The notes below the pieces were generated by a model. The model ran no database searches. It saw nothing but the letters and a program-made list of their open reading frames with translations, and had not been told where the DNA came from. A stretch of 61,351 bases of DNA from positions 1,583,498-1,644,848 of the forward strand of contig NZ_NMUQ01000001.1 of NCBI RefSeq assembly GCF_002233675.1. Direction: 5' to 3'. This document shows, one piece after another, positions 42,501 through 51,425 of this stretch (position 1 is the stretch's first letter; each line of letters begins with the position of its first letter). The translations under genes and the position numbers were made by a program. Source of the DNA: Paenibacillus herberti (GTDB lineage Bacteria; Bacillota; Bacilli; Paenibacillales; Paenibacillaceae).

Positions 42501-44012
42501 TCATTCATTCCGGACTTCGTTATGGAGTGTATTGTTCAGCAGAAGCTCTACCCTGAGACGCGACCCATCCGGTCCCGTTTCTACAAGCTGTACCGTCCCC
42601 CCTTGCTTCTCGGTCAAATCACGAACCAATGCTAACCCTAGTCCAGTTCCGCCGCTAGCTCTTGATCGGTCTCTACTGACCGTATAAAAAGGATCAAAAA
42701 TACGAGATACAGCTTCCAGTGGGATACCGATTCCTGTATCGGCAACCTCGATGATCATCCGTTGTGCTCCGTCCACTGACGTTGCTATGTAGTTCAGCAG
42801 GTGAACTTGTCCGCCTGGGCAGTTATATTTTATCGCATTGTCCAATAAATTGAGCATGATATGCATCATGTTCTCCGGATCGGCCCACACCTCACCTTCA
42901 AAAAGCGAAGTATGAATCGTAACCTTGCAGCTGTCCGCCTTTCCTTGCAACCGGGCTACAGCTTCCTCCAGCAAGGGCAGCAGAGGGACCACCTCCGCCT
43001 GTGTCTCGAACTCGTAAATATCCATCGCTGACAGCTGCAACGCCTTCTCCACAAGACCGTTCAGTCTCTGTGCCTCCAAATGAATGCGCCTTCCGGCATC
43101 ATCCAGTAAGGCAGGATCATCACTGTACATAGTCAACAGGTCAGCATTCGCGATAATCGAGGTTAACGGTGTTTTTAGCTCATGACTGATATTACCGATG
43201 AACTGCTTTTGCTGCTGTTCCAGTTCACGTAGCTGCTCCACTGTTTCAAGCAGCTTCTGCTTTTCTTCATGTAGGGCACCAACAGAACTGGAGATGCTGC
43301 TGCTCATCTCATAGATTCCTTGTGCCAGTTCACCAAGCTCATCCTTTCTGACAACCGAAGGAGCCGACAGATAATCCCCTTGACCAATTTTTGATGTCGC
43401 CCGGTTCAGCCGATCAATGACATTGACCTGTCGCCGGACATACACATAACCGATTAGGAAACCGACACCAAGCACGATGGCACCGGCAAAAAGAAACAAC
43501 TGACGAATTTTGGCGTAAAAAGCATTTTTCGCGGCGAGCGAAGTATGAAACTGCACCGTGCCAAGACGCTGCTCGTAATTGTACAATGGAGCGAGGAACA
43601 ACATTTGATCCCCTTCGGTAATGTATGCCGACTGCCCTTGCTGCGTATATTGCAATGCATCCTGCACATTGGCCGGATGCTGGAATGGCAGCGAGGTGCC
43701 GGCAAATGAGCCATCCAATGTATACAGCGTCACCGCCATGCCGCTTTGTGCTCCCAAATCCACGGCCAGCCGTTGTCCCGTCTGCTTCATAAACTGTTCC
43801 GGCGAAATCCTGCCTCCTGTCAAATAATCCTCCCGCACTTTCAGATTGGCAGCTTCTGCCAGTTGGATAAAATACTGCTCCAGCATTGTTCGCTCGTTCT
43901 CCCGGATGCCGCTCAGCACCAGCACGCTCAGGCAGGTTACAGTAAAGACAAGCAACAGGGCGAGTAACAATGACATTTTTAACTTCAGGCCCAGCCGAAA
44001 TTTACCGATCAT
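42501..44012 (-). CDS. Two-component sensor histidine kinase (HAMP)
   Basis: 503 residues. Membrane helix 1 (about 13-33), an extracytoplasmic sensor region (about 35-165), helix 2 (about 168-190), HAMP, then kinase core. H-box FIGNISHELKTPLTSII with the phospho-acceptor His, N-box MLNLLDNAIKYN, G1 VADTGIGIP and G2 GGTGLGLALV are all intact. It starts right after the response regulator stop. The signal is unknown; the neighbouring PD40 lipoprotein is a candidate partner. Confidence 0.94.
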   Translation of the reverse strand: MIGKFRLGLKLKMSLLLALLLVFTVTCLSVLVLSGIRENERTMLEQYFIQLAEAANLKVREDYLTGGRISPEQFMKQTGQRLAVDLGAQSGMAVTLYTLDGSFAGTSLPFQHPANVQDALQYTQQGQSAYITEGDQMLFLAPLYNYEQRLGTVQFHTSLAAKNAFYAKIRQLFLFAGAIVLGVGFLIGYVYVRRQVNVIDRLNRATSKIGQGDYLSAPSVVRKDELGELAQGIYEMSSSISSSVGALHEEKQKLLETVEQLRELEQQQKQFIGNISHELKTPLTSIIANADLLTMYSDDPALLDDAGRRIHLEAQRLNGLVEKALQLSAMDIYEFETQAEVVPLLPLLEEAVARLQGKADSCKVTIHTSLFEGEVWADPENMMHIMLNLLDNAIKYNCPGGQVHLLNYIATSVDGAQRMIIEVADTGIGIPLEAVSRIFDPFYTVSRDRSRASGGTGLGLALVRDLTEKQGGTVQLVETGPDGSRLRVELLLNNTLHNEVRNE

Positions 44013-44744
44013 CTAAGATGACCCCGTGCCTTTATAACCAACGCCGTAAACGGTTTGAATGATTCCGTAATGACTACCTAGTTTTTTGCGCAGACGCTGT
44101 ATATGTATGTCCACCGTGCGAGTTCCACCCACAAAATCCATATCCCATACATTCTCTAACAGCAATTCTCGTGAATAGACCCGCTCCGGATTGCGCATCA
44201 GCAATACTAGCAGTTCAAATTCCTTGGGCGTTAGATCCAGCAGTTTACCTTCAATAGACACCGCACGGCTGAACAGCTCTGCAGTCAGCTCTCCTAATCT
44301 CAGTACTTCCTGCTGCTCCTGCTGCAATTGTTGAATAGGATTTCCCCGGCGTGATAGCGCCTTGACTCTAGCTAGTAGCTCCCGCATATCAAAGGGTTTG
44401 GTCATGTAATCGTCAGCGCCTAGCTCAAGTCCCAGCACTTTATCGACAATATCATCTTTGACAGTTAGCAATAGAATCGCAGGTCGCTGCCGACCATCTA
44501 GCTTGCGGCAAACGTCAAAACCGCCTACGTTAGGCATCATGACATCGAGCACCATCACCGCAGGGCAAAACGTCTCTACCTTATCCAGCGCTTCCTGGCC
44601 GTCCGCAGCTAGCTCCACCTCATACCCTTCCCTACGCAGCGCATAAGCTACAGCCTCCCGAATGCTGCTCTCGTCATCCACCACAAGTATTTTGATCCCC
44701 AACATCTCCTCGCATGATTTGTGACCTGTATACGCTCCAGACAA
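44013..44744 (-). CDS. OmpR/PhoB-family response regulator
   Basis: DNA-binding partner of the kinase downstream. The receiver domain has the acidic pair VVDDE, the phospho-acceptor Asp in VMVLDVMMPN, and Lys in YMTKPFDMRE. The winged-helix domain shows LTPKEFELLVLLMRNPERVY and TVDIHIQRLRKKLG. Start uncertain: a TTG at 44744 has AGGACGA before it; an ATG at 44705 would give 230 residues and begins where homologues begin, but AGGAG lies too close to it. Confidence 0.93.
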   Translation of the reverse strand: MSGAYTGHKSCEEMLGIKILVVDDESSIREAVAYALRREGYEVELAADGQEALDKVETFCPAVMVLDVMMPNVGGFDVCRKLDGRQRPAILLLTVKDDIVDKVLGLELGADDYMTKPFDMRELLARVKALSRRGNPIQQLQQEQQEVLRLGELTAELFSRAVSIEGKLLDLTPKEFELLVLLMRNPERVYSRELLLENVWDMDFVGGTRTVDIHIQRLRKKLGSHYGIIQTVYGVGYKGTGSS

Positions 44745-44811
44745 GTCGTCCTATGGCTTTCTTTAGCTCCATTAACCTTAAGAATAAATGTATTAAACTG
44801 GTCATGGATAT

Positions 44812-44860
44812 AAAAACAGCGGTAGCCTTAGACGAGAAAATATGACTGCCGCTGTTTAGG
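44812..44860 (-). terminator. Possible terminator downstream of the helicase-side unit
   Basis: AAACAGCGG (44815-44823) pairs with CCGCTGTTT (44850-44858), and the loop can pair further. On the minus strand it follows the helicase gene and precedes the response regulator. Confidence 0.55.
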
Positions 44861-44936
44861 TCCATTTAGCTTAGCTTTAAGCATCTAATAGAAACGTTCA
44901 CATGCCGCATTCGACATCCAGCCAGTATTTTCCTTT

Positions 44937-46901
44937 TTAAACATAATCAATCATGTTCCGAATTTGCAATAGATCGCTCGTAAAACGAGCTCCTCGCGGA
45001 AAGGTTTCAAGCACATCTTTTTCATAATTGGTTCCCCTGAAAGCAGTATCAAGACAACTAATAGCTCCACGATCAGAAGCGCTGCGGATAAGTCGTCCTG
45101 TACCTTGCTTCAACTTCATTAACATTACGGGCAAATCTACTACTTCGAATGGATCGAGGCCGGCGGCGTTTGCTTGTTGTCTTTTCACCATCATAATGGG
45201 GTCATCCATCGGAAACGGCAGTTGGGTAATGATACATTGAGACAGTGAGGGTCCAACAACGCTTATCCCTTCCCAAAAGGTTACACCAAATAAAACCGAC
45301 GTCACATCCTCGCTAAATTCAGTCAGTAAATGAGATGTGCTCGCATCCCCTTCCCACAATAGATTCCAGGAAGAGTTAATTGCTATTTTCTTGATAGTAT
45401 TTCTTACTGAATTCATAGTTGTCACATCTCTAAATAACACGAGCGAACGTCCATTTGATCCTTCAATTAATTCAATAATTTGTTGTGCTAACGGCAGGAG
45501 TGACCTATCATCCGGAATATAGACCAGGCATTGATTTCCGTAATCGTAAGGTGACTCAACTTGCATCGTGCTGGCGTCCCTGAGGCCAAGTATTTTTTTC
45601 GTATATTCAAATGAAGAGCCTTGCGCTAACGTCGCACTTGAGAAAATAACCGGTAAACCTCCACATAATACTTGTTCCTGCATAACATTTGTAACGCTGC
45701 TTGGCGCTGCCCATATTGAAATTTGATCATCCTTATCCATTCCCCGTTCAAGCCAAATCGCATGATCCCGGTCCTGATGCTCGGTGAGCAGTAATTTAAA
45801 CGTCTGTTCTGCACTGCTTAAGCTCGCCCATATTAATTGGTTTTTATTTTGGGCATTTGTGAGTCCTTCTTCAATCGCAAGTTGTTCCGAGACATCGTTC
45901 ATCAATAAATGTAGGGATTGAATACAAACAGTAACTTCTTCTGACATTTTCAGGGGCGTCTTTTGGAGAGGTTTAGGCCTTTGCATCTCAAGATATTTAA
46001 ACATTTCGATGGAATTTATTCTCGCCTCCTCCAAAAGGAGGGCAAATGACTGGCGAATTCCGCGAGCCAGAATTCTATCAATGGTCTTCAACAAAAAGTT
46101 GAGAGTGAGAACTTCGCCCAGGGATCTCCTAGCGGAATCTTCAAGTAGATGCGCTTCATCAAAAATAATTGCCGAGTAGTTTGGGAGTAGGGGCAGATTA
46201 CCCTGTTCTTTTAAAATTTCTTTTGTGCGAATATGAAGAAAAAAATAGGAGTGAGTGCACACAATAATGTCGGCGGCCTTGCGATAATGTTCGCGAGCAC
46301 GTCGTGTAGGACAACGATATTCTACCGAACAATCCCCGCAATCTTGACCTTCTTCCCACTGTACAAAACTCCAAAGCTCATCAGCTACACTTGGCACTTC
46401 CAGCCGGCAGCCGAGTTTCGTCGTTTCCGCCCATTTTAAAAGATCCCTCAATCCCGCCTTCCTTGTGCGGAACCTCTTCTGCAGCTGTACCTTCCTGGCA
46501 CATATGTATTGGTTAGATTCAAATGCGGCACGAGCATCAATTTGCACGTTAAGCGCTTCCATTAGTTTAACGATATCTCCGCCGGGATGTATTAATTGTT
46601 CAACAAGCGAATTAGATCCGCAGGATATTACAACCGGTCGTTGAGACAAACGCGCATGCAGGATAGCTCCAATCAAATAAGCAAACGTCTTTCCGCATCC
46701 GAGCCCTGCTTCTACTAATAACTTTTCCTTTTTACCTAATGTTTTATAAATTTGGAAGGCGGCATAAATTTGCTCCTCACGAATTTCAAACCCCAGACTA
46801 GGCAGCTTTTCGTAAAAAGCTTCTCCAATCCATTGCTGGGAACGTGTTTTTATATCCTCACCCTTATTTAGTTGAAAAGGTAACTTTTGTAGTGAAGGCA
46901 T
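44937..46901 (-). CDS. DinG/Rad3-family ATP-dependent DNA helicase
   Basis: 654 residues from the ATG at 46901 (MPSLQKLPF), preceded by GGAGGGATATC; the frame is open to 47015, but that extension runs through a terminator. Walker A is LGCGKTFAYLIGAIL and the DEAH box is IIFDEAHLLED. Between them are four spaced cysteines (ICARK, CGDCSVEYRC) that may bind a 4Fe-4S cluster as in XPD/DinG helicases. Motif VI is present as LKQGTGRLIRSASDRGA. Probably acts in repair of unusual DNA structures; the substrate is not proven. Confidence 0.9.
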   Translation of the reverse strand: MPSLQKLPFQLNKGEDIKTRSQQWIGEAFYEKLPSLGFEIREEQIYAAFQIYKTLGKKEKLLVEAGLGCGKTFAYLIGAILHARLSQRPVVISCGSNSLVEQLIHPGGDIVKLMEALNVQIDARAAFESNQYICARKVQLQKRFRTRKAGLRDLLKWAETTKLGCRLEVPSVADELWSFVQWEEGQDCGDCSVEYRCPTRRAREHYRKAADIIVCTHSYFFLHIRTKEILKEQGNLPLLPNYSAIIFDEAHLLEDSARRSLGEVLTLNFLLKTIDRILARGIRQSFALLLEEARINSIEMFKYLEMQRPKPLQKTPLKMSEEVTVCIQSLHLLMNDVSEQLAIEEGLTNAQNKNQLIWASLSSAEQTFKLLLTEHQDRDHAIWLERGMDKDDQISIWAAPSSVTNVMQEQVLCGGLPVIFSSATLAQGSSFEYTKKILGLRDASTMQVESPYDYGNQCLVYIPDDRSLLPLAQQIIELIEGSNGRSLVLFRDVTTMNSVRNTIKKIAINSSWNLLWEGDASTSHLLTEFSEDVTSVLFGVTFWEGISVVGPSLSQCIITQLPFPMDDPIMMVKRQQANAAGLDPFEVVDLPVMLMKLKQGTGRLIRSASDRGAISCLDTAFRGTNYEKDVLETFPRGARFTSDLLQIRNMIDYV

Positions 46902-46959
46902 GATGATATCCCTCCTGAGCCCCAGCCTTAAGCTTGGCAGATTCCAATGTTTATGCAAT

Positions 46960-47004
46960 AAAGGCTGTGCCGATGTCATTTTCATGACGTACGGAACAGC
47001 CTTT
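46960..47004 (-). terminator. Terminator of the DUF309 gene
   Basis: AAAGGCTGT near 46960 pairs with ACAGCCTTT near 47004, and the centre folds further (ATGTCAT/ATGACGT). It lies directly after the DUF309 stop and upstream of my chosen helicase start. Confidence 0.65.
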
Positions 47005-47015
47005 ACAGGAATCAA

Positions 47016-47576
47016 TTACTGCGGATCTTGAGGCGGCGGCGGAGCTCCGCCGCGTCGCTTCTCCAGCGACTCCTGCCGCGCCAGAATAACGTCGCTGCGG
47101 TCGCGTACCCGGTGACGGTGCACAAGCGACTCATCCCGGACAGAGGGGTCGCACCAGATTGCGCCGTCGATCAGGCGGCATTGCTCCTGCGCTGCCGCGA
47201 ACAGTTCCGGATCGCGAATCGGCAGCGTCCAACTCACGTATGGAAGCGACTCGCCCGCCTCCAGGTGGCCTGCCGCCTCGTCCAGCTGCTGAAGCAGCGC
47301 TGTGCCGTCCAGGCCAGCGCGAGCGGGATTGGCCCTTGACAGGCGCTGCCAAGCAGAGCGCAGCATTTTGCGCGCTCCTTCACGGTTGCCGCGGCGCAGA
47401 TGGTATTGGCCAACGGCGATCTGAATCAGGCCGTGCCAAAGACCAGCATCAGCGTCGTCGGGATTCTCTTTCCAATACTCTTCCAGCAGCTCATGGCATT
47501 CAAAATAATCGCGTGTTCCATGAAATTCAGCCAGGAAACGGATATAAGCTTCGGGGTAGGCATGAATCGTAAGCAT
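47016..47576 (-). CDS. DUF309 domain protein
   Basis: 186 residues. The DUF309 helical core is clear: FHGTRDYFECHELLEEYWKE followed by LWHGLIQIAVGQYHLRRGN. The family has no known reaction; the HELLEEYW helix looks metal-binding (His and two Glu). The C-terminus (about 120-186) is variable and Arg/Pro-rich. RBS GAGAGGAAAT. Single-gene unit. Confidence 0.88.
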   Translation of the reverse strand: MLTIHAYPEAYIRFLAEFHGTRDYFECHELLEEYWKENPDDADAGLWHGLIQIAVGQYHLRRGNREGARKMLRSAWQRLSRANPARAGLDGTALLQQLDEAAGHLEAGESLPYVSWTLPIRDPELFAAAQEQCRLIDGAIWCDPSVRDESLVHRHRVRDRSDVILARQESLEKRRGGAPPPPQDPQ

Positions 47577-47723
47577 GGCATTTCCTCTCTTCGCTATAGA
47601 AAGTCCGCATGACGGACATATTAAAAATTAATAAAATAATTGAAACCTGCCTAACATGATAGACGTATGAGCACCAGAACGCAATGTTGATCTAAATTCC
47701 ACTACGGAGGGGACTAAGTAACA

Positions 47724-48137
47724 ATGAAAAAAGGATTTATTCTCATGCTTGCTTTCACCATCATTCTTGCCTTCACGGGAGTGGGCAACGCAGATGCGAA
47801 GCGGGGCAAGAAATCATCTCCGCGTCAGGGTTACACTCAAGAACAAAAGAAGACTGACAACGTTAAGCGCAGCGACTCAACTAAAAATAATGGAGCTGCT
47901 ACAACGAAAAAGCCTGGATTTTTCTCCGGCGGCGGCCTGATGAAAGGTCTGATGATCGGCGGCCTCGCTGGCCTGATGTTCGGCAGCATGTTCGGCGGCA
48001 TGGGCTTCATGGGTGAAATTCTCGGCCTGATGGTTAACCTTCTTGGAATCTTTGCCTTGATCTTGCTGGTGCGAGCACTCTTCGTCTATATTAAGAGCCG
48101 ACGCAAGCCTGAGCCAGATCAGCGCAGACCTTACTAA
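47724..48137 (+). CDS. Small exported/membrane protein, Tim44-like region
   Basis: 137 residues. Signal peptide (about 1-25, cleavage near GNADA), then a Lys/Ser/Gln-rich spacer. A Gly/Met-rich stretch follows (FSGGGLMKGLMIGGLAGLMF), then a hydrophobic segment (GEILGLMVNLLGIFALILL, about 98-120) and a basic tail. The Gly-rich region and segment order resemble the N-terminal part of Tim44-like proteins of Bacillales, but the catalytic-fold part is missing. RBS ACGGAGGGGA. It shares a transcript with the DUF2653 gene 6 bp downstream. Confidence 0.75.
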   Translation: MKKGFILMLAFTIILAFTGVGNADAKRGKKSSPRQGYTQEQKKTDNVKRSDSTKNNGAATTKKPGFFSGGGLMKGLMIGGLAGLMFGSMFGGMGFMGEILGLMVNLLGIFALILLVRALFVYIKSRRKPEPDQRRPY

Positions 48138-48143
48138 TCTGCC

Positions 48144-48422
48144 ATGAGATTGTCGATGGATCAGATTATCAATGCCGTTTGCGTCAGTGAAGCTTCGCGG
48201 CGGAGCCTCCAGCCTTCGCAAGTCGAAGTGCAGCTAAGCTGGGAAGAAGAATACGGCTTCACAGCGGAGGTTTGGATCGGTGAGCGGTCCCATTACCTCG
48301 TGGAAGCTAACCTCAAGGAAGCGATCGAGCAATATGTTTACCGAGAGTACGGCCAAAGAATCTTTCGTTCTCAGATTACGCTGGATGTGGACGAAGAGTT
48401 CTGGGCTGATATTGCAGATTAG
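48144..48422 (+). CDS. DUF2653 (YxcD-like) protein
   Basis: 92 residues, cytoplasmic, no membrane segment. It matches the YxcD/DUF2653 family (MRLSMDQIINAVCVSEA, then WEEEYGFTAEVWIGERSHYL and EAIEQYVYREYGQRIFRSQI). No function is known. It directly follows the exported-protein gene and ends at a strong terminator, so the two form a small operon. Confidence 0.85.
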   Translation: MRLSMDQIINAVCVSEASRRSLQPSQVEVQLSWEEEYGFTAEVWIGERSHYLVEANLKEAIEQYVYREYGQRIFRSQITLDVDEEFWADIAD

Positions 48423-48453
48423 CATTCCGCAGCAGACTATTTTTTATAAAATT

Positions 48454-48485
48454 AGGCCGGGCGCCATTGCGCTCGGCCTTTTTTA
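48454..48485 (+). terminator. Terminator of the DUF2653 unit
   Basis: An 11-bp stem with one G-T pair (AGGCCGGGCGC with GCGCTCGGCCT) followed by a T-run of six or more. Confidence 0.85.
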
Positions 48486-48528
48486 TTGCACTTAAAGCCC
48501 CGCCCGACTCGCCTTGCCGCGGCCGTGT

Positions 48529-49761
48529 CTACCTGCGCCGAAAAGCGAGCGTCGCATTAATCCCGCCGAAGCCGTACGAATTGGAAAGCGCCGCATTCAG
48601 CCTGGCGTCCCGTCCGGCGCCAGTGACCAGATCAAGCTCCGCCGCCTCGTCGGGATCTTGCAAATTCGCGGTCGGCGGCAGCCAGCCGCGCGACAAGGCG
48701 AGTGCGGTAATCGCCGCTTCAATCGCGCCTGACGCTCCCAGCGGATGGCCGTACAAGCCTTTTGTGCCGCTGACGGCAACAGGACGGTTCCCAAACACGC
48801 TGCGGATGACTCTCGATTCCGTCACATCGTTGAGCGGCGTCGAAGATCCATGCGCGTTCACATATCCGACCTCCTCCTGCAGCATGTCCGCATCACTTAA
48901 GGCGAGCCGCATCGCACGCTGCGCCTGAGTACCGCAAGGCAATGGCGCGCTCATATGATGCGCGTCATTGCTCACGCCGAAGCCGCTAAGCTCAGCTAAA
49001 ATGCGCGCTCCTCGCGCTTTGGCGTGGCCCTCCTCTTCGATGACGAGCACAGCCGCTCCCTCGCCCATCACAAAGCCGTCGCGGCTGCGATCGAACGGCC
49101 GGCTCGCCGAGCCCGGCTCCTCGTTACGCGTCGACATCGCGCGCAGCAGATCAAATGCTCCGAACGACAGCGGCGACAATGGCGCCTCCGAGCCGCCAGC
49201 CAGCATCGTATCCGCTTCGCCCCGACGAATTGCTTGGAGCGCGCGTCCAATCGCCACCGCTCCCGAAGCGCAGCTCATCGAATTTGTCTCATTCGGCCCG
49301 GTAAAGCCGAACTCCATCGCCATATTGCAGGAAGAGGCGCCGCCGAACACAGAAAAACCGAGTGTTGGCGAAACGCTGCGGTAACCGCCGTTCATGAACT
49401 GACTGCACTGCTCTTCGGCATAAGCGATGCCGCCCAGCGCGCTGCCCATAAATACGCCGGTCCGGTCGCCGTCCAGCTGCGACGGATCAAGACCGGCATG
49501 CTGCAGCGCGAGCCGTCCTGAAGCGAGCGCGAGCTGCGAGTAGCGGTCAGTGCGATGCGCCCGCTTGCGGTCCATATAATGGCTCGGATCAAAGTCGCGG
49601 ACTTGTGCGGCGATCCGACTTTTCAGACCTTCTGGCACGAATCGGTCGATGGCTCCAACCGCGCTCTCGCCGCGGCGCAGACCTTCCCATAACCCTTCAA
49701 CACCTGTGCCGATTGGTGTCACGCAGCCAATGCCGGTAATGACCGCTTTCCGTTCCTTCAT
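48529..49761 (-). CDS. FabF-type beta-ketoacyl synthase of a small polyketide-like operon
   Basis: 410 residues from the ATG at 49761 (MKERKAVITGIGCVTPIG); the frame is open to 49893. The Cys-His-His triad is intact: active Cys in MSCASGAVAIGRAL, His in VNAHGSSTPLND, and His in KGLYGHPLGASGA. It is closer to elongating KAS II/type II PKS ketosynthases than to FabH. Last of four tightly packed genes (methyltransferase, FAD oxidoreductase, SRPBCC, KS) with an ATGA junction to the SRPBCC gene. It may extend or condense acyl chains in a secondary pathway; the housekeeping FabF role is unlikely in this context. Confidence 0.9.
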   Translation of the reverse strand: MKERKAVITGIGCVTPIGTGVEGLWEGLRRGESAVGAIDRFVPEGLKSRIAAQVRDFDPSHYMDRKRAHRTDRYSQLALASGRLALQHAGLDPSQLDGDRTGVFMGSALGGIAYAEEQCSQFMNGGYRSVSPTLGFSVFGGASSCNMAMEFGFTGPNETNSMSCASGAVAIGRALQAIRRGEADTMLAGGSEAPLSPLSFGAFDLLRAMSTRNEEPGSASRPFDRSRDGFVMGEGAAVLVIEEEGHAKARGARILAELSGFGVSNDAHHMSAPLPCGTQAQRAMRLALSDADMLQEEVGYVNAHGSSTPLNDVTESRVIRSVFGNRPVAVSGTKGLYGHPLGASGAIEAAITALALSRGWLPPTANLQDPDEAAELDLVTGAGRDARLNAALSNSYGFGGINATLAFRRR

Positions 49762-50222
49762 CGCGCATACCTCCTTGAGTTTTGTTCCGCAGCCGCTTTC
49801 AATCCTCTCAGCGTCCGTTCGGCAATCGCATGGACAAACGTCGGACCGATGATCCCGCTTGCAGCAAGGCGACCGACCGCCGGACGTTTCCATTCATGCA
49901 TGATGACAGCCCTGCTGCCGTCTCCATGCGGCTCCACCTTCCACTCCACGTCCATACCCGTTGTGACGCCCTCGATATGCCGATAAAAGATGCTATTATT
50001 GTCCGGCTCCGTACTCATCTCGCTAACCCACCAGACCGGCCAACGCAGCGCTCCGAACGGACGCCAAGCACGCATCTCCACAATTCCCTCGCTCGGTGCG
50101 CCAGTGCGAAAGCTCACCTGACGATAGTGGTCCAAATGCTCCGGCCAGCGCTCAACCTCACTCGCATAGCGGAAAACTTCCTCCGGCGGGGAGCTGATAT
50201 ACGCTTCGTTATAGGTGTACAT
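49758..50222 (-). CDS. SRPBCC-family (polyketide cyclase/aromatase-like) protein
   Basis: 154 residues from the ATG at 50222 (MYTYNEAYISSPPEEVFRYA), with GGAAAGAAGG in front; the frame is open to 50249. The START-like helix-grip fold is recognisable from the N-terminal ISSPPEEVFRYASEVERWPE and the WKVEPHGDGSRAVIMHEWKR strands. In polyketide pathways such proteins fold, cyclise or aromatise the chain. Its coupling to a ketosynthase downstream and an oxidoreductase upstream supports a biosynthetic role here. Confidence 0.85.
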   Translation of the reverse strand: MYTYNEAYISSPPEEVFRYASEVERWPEHLDHYRQVSFRTGAPSEGIVEMRAWRPFGALRWPVWWVSEMSTEPDNNSIFYRHIEGVTTGMDVEWKVEPHGDGSRAVIMHEWKRPAVGRLAASGIIGPTFVHAIAERTLRGLKAAAEQNSRRYAR

Positions 50223-50264
50223 GGCAAACCTTCTTTCCTCGTTGATCAATCCGTATGTAAAAGC

Positions 50265-51425
50265 TCACCACCGCCTCGGCTCTCGGCAATTGCCGACGAC
50301 AGCCGCGACAAGGGAAGCGCTGCCGCTTAGCCGCAGCCCATGTATAGCCGCCTGAAACAGGCGCGGCCTTGCGGCGCCATATTCTATGAAGCGCTGCAAC
50401 GCTGTGCCCGCTCCAAACTCCCGTTGCAGCATTGCAGAGTAGCGTTGGAGCACTTCCACCCCGCCTTCTGCAGCCGCTTGCCGCAACAGCCCCGCCGCCA
50501 GCTCCGCGCCCCGCAGCGCCCGGTAAATCCCCTGTCCAGTCAGCGGATCATAGTAACCTGCCGCATCACCGACGAGCAGCACCCGCCCCCGGTGAGCTGC
50601 CCGCACCGGATAATGAAAAGGCCCGCAAGCCAGCACCTCGCTTTCCAAGCGAGCCTCAGCTGCCCTTTCGCCAATGGCAGTCGACGCTCGCAGCGCACCG
50701 AGCAGCGCCTCCGGTCGGCTGCGCAGGCTGGAAGCCCGTCGCGCTGCCTCGACGGCCGAGAGCGCCAGCGTCGCATTGGCGGCGCCGCCTTCGCCTTGCA
50801 GCGGCGCAATGCCAATCACGGCCCCTCGCTGCAAATGCAGCTCCACTAGCGGCCGCAAATCGTGCAGACCGCTGATCCGCGCGGTCAGCGCAACTTTGCG
50901 CAGCGGGCCAGGCCGCGCGAGCAGCCCTACCGAGCGGGCGACGACGGAACGCAGCCCGTCCGCCCCTACCGCATAACGCGCTTCCATCGTCATATTGATG
51001 CCCTCGCGCACAGCGCTGATTTCGCAGCGGTCATCATGCTGCGCCACCGCCTTGACCCGGCAGCCTGCGATGATCTCGGCTCCCGCACCAATCGCTCCCC
51101 GCAGCAGCCACTCGTCCAGCGCTTCCCTGCGACAGGACCAGCCGCTGCGGCCGCGCGGGTAACGCGCCGCTACAGAGGCTTTGCCGCTGTGTAACACCCA
51201 GCCATCCAGCGGCTGCACATGCTCCAGCAATCCCTCTAACGGAGGGGCTCCCGCCGCCAGCCGCAAAATCGCGGCTACCGCGCCGGGATTAAGCGACTCG
51301 CCGCAAGGTTTGCGGCGCGGATGCGTCCCCGCGTCCGCGATAGCTACGCGCATCCCGTCCCGGGCCAACCACCAAGCGAGAGCGCTGCCGGCGGGACCTC
51401 CACCGCAAACGACTACATCATACAT
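50265..51425 (-). CDS. FAD-dependent oxidoreductase (geranylgeranyl reductase/halogenase-like)
   Basis: 386 residues from the ATG at 51425 (MYDVVVCGGGPAGSALAWWL), which overlaps the methyltransferase stop by 8 bp. FAD sites are visible: the N-terminal GGGPAGSA dinucleotide fold, the HPRRKPCGESLNP loop, YAVGADGLRSVVARSVGLL and VLLVGDAAGYYDPLTGQGI. The CGESLNP segment is typical of the GGR/lycopene-cyclase-like branch rather than of p-hydroxybenzoate hydroxylase. The substrate is unknown; tailoring of the product of the neighbouring ketosynthase is likely. Confidence 0.87.
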   Translation of the reverse strand: MYDVVVCGGGPAGSALAWWLARDGMRVAIADAGTHPRRKPCGESLNPGAVAAILRLAAGAPPLEGLLEHVQPLDGWVLHSGKASVAARYPRGRSGWSCRREALDEWLLRGAIGAGAEIIAGCRVKAVAQHDDRCEISAVREGINMTMEARYAVGADGLRSVVARSVGLLARPGPLRKVALTARISGLHDLRPLVELHLQRGAVIGIAPLQGEGGAANATLALSAVEAARRASSLRSRPEALLGALRASTAIGERAAEARLESEVLACGPFHYPVRAAHRGRVLLVGDAAGYYDPLTGQGIYRALRGAELAAGLLRQAAAEGGVEVLQRYSAMLQREFGAGTALQRFIEYGAARPRLFQAAIHGLRLSGSASLVAAVVGNCREPRRW

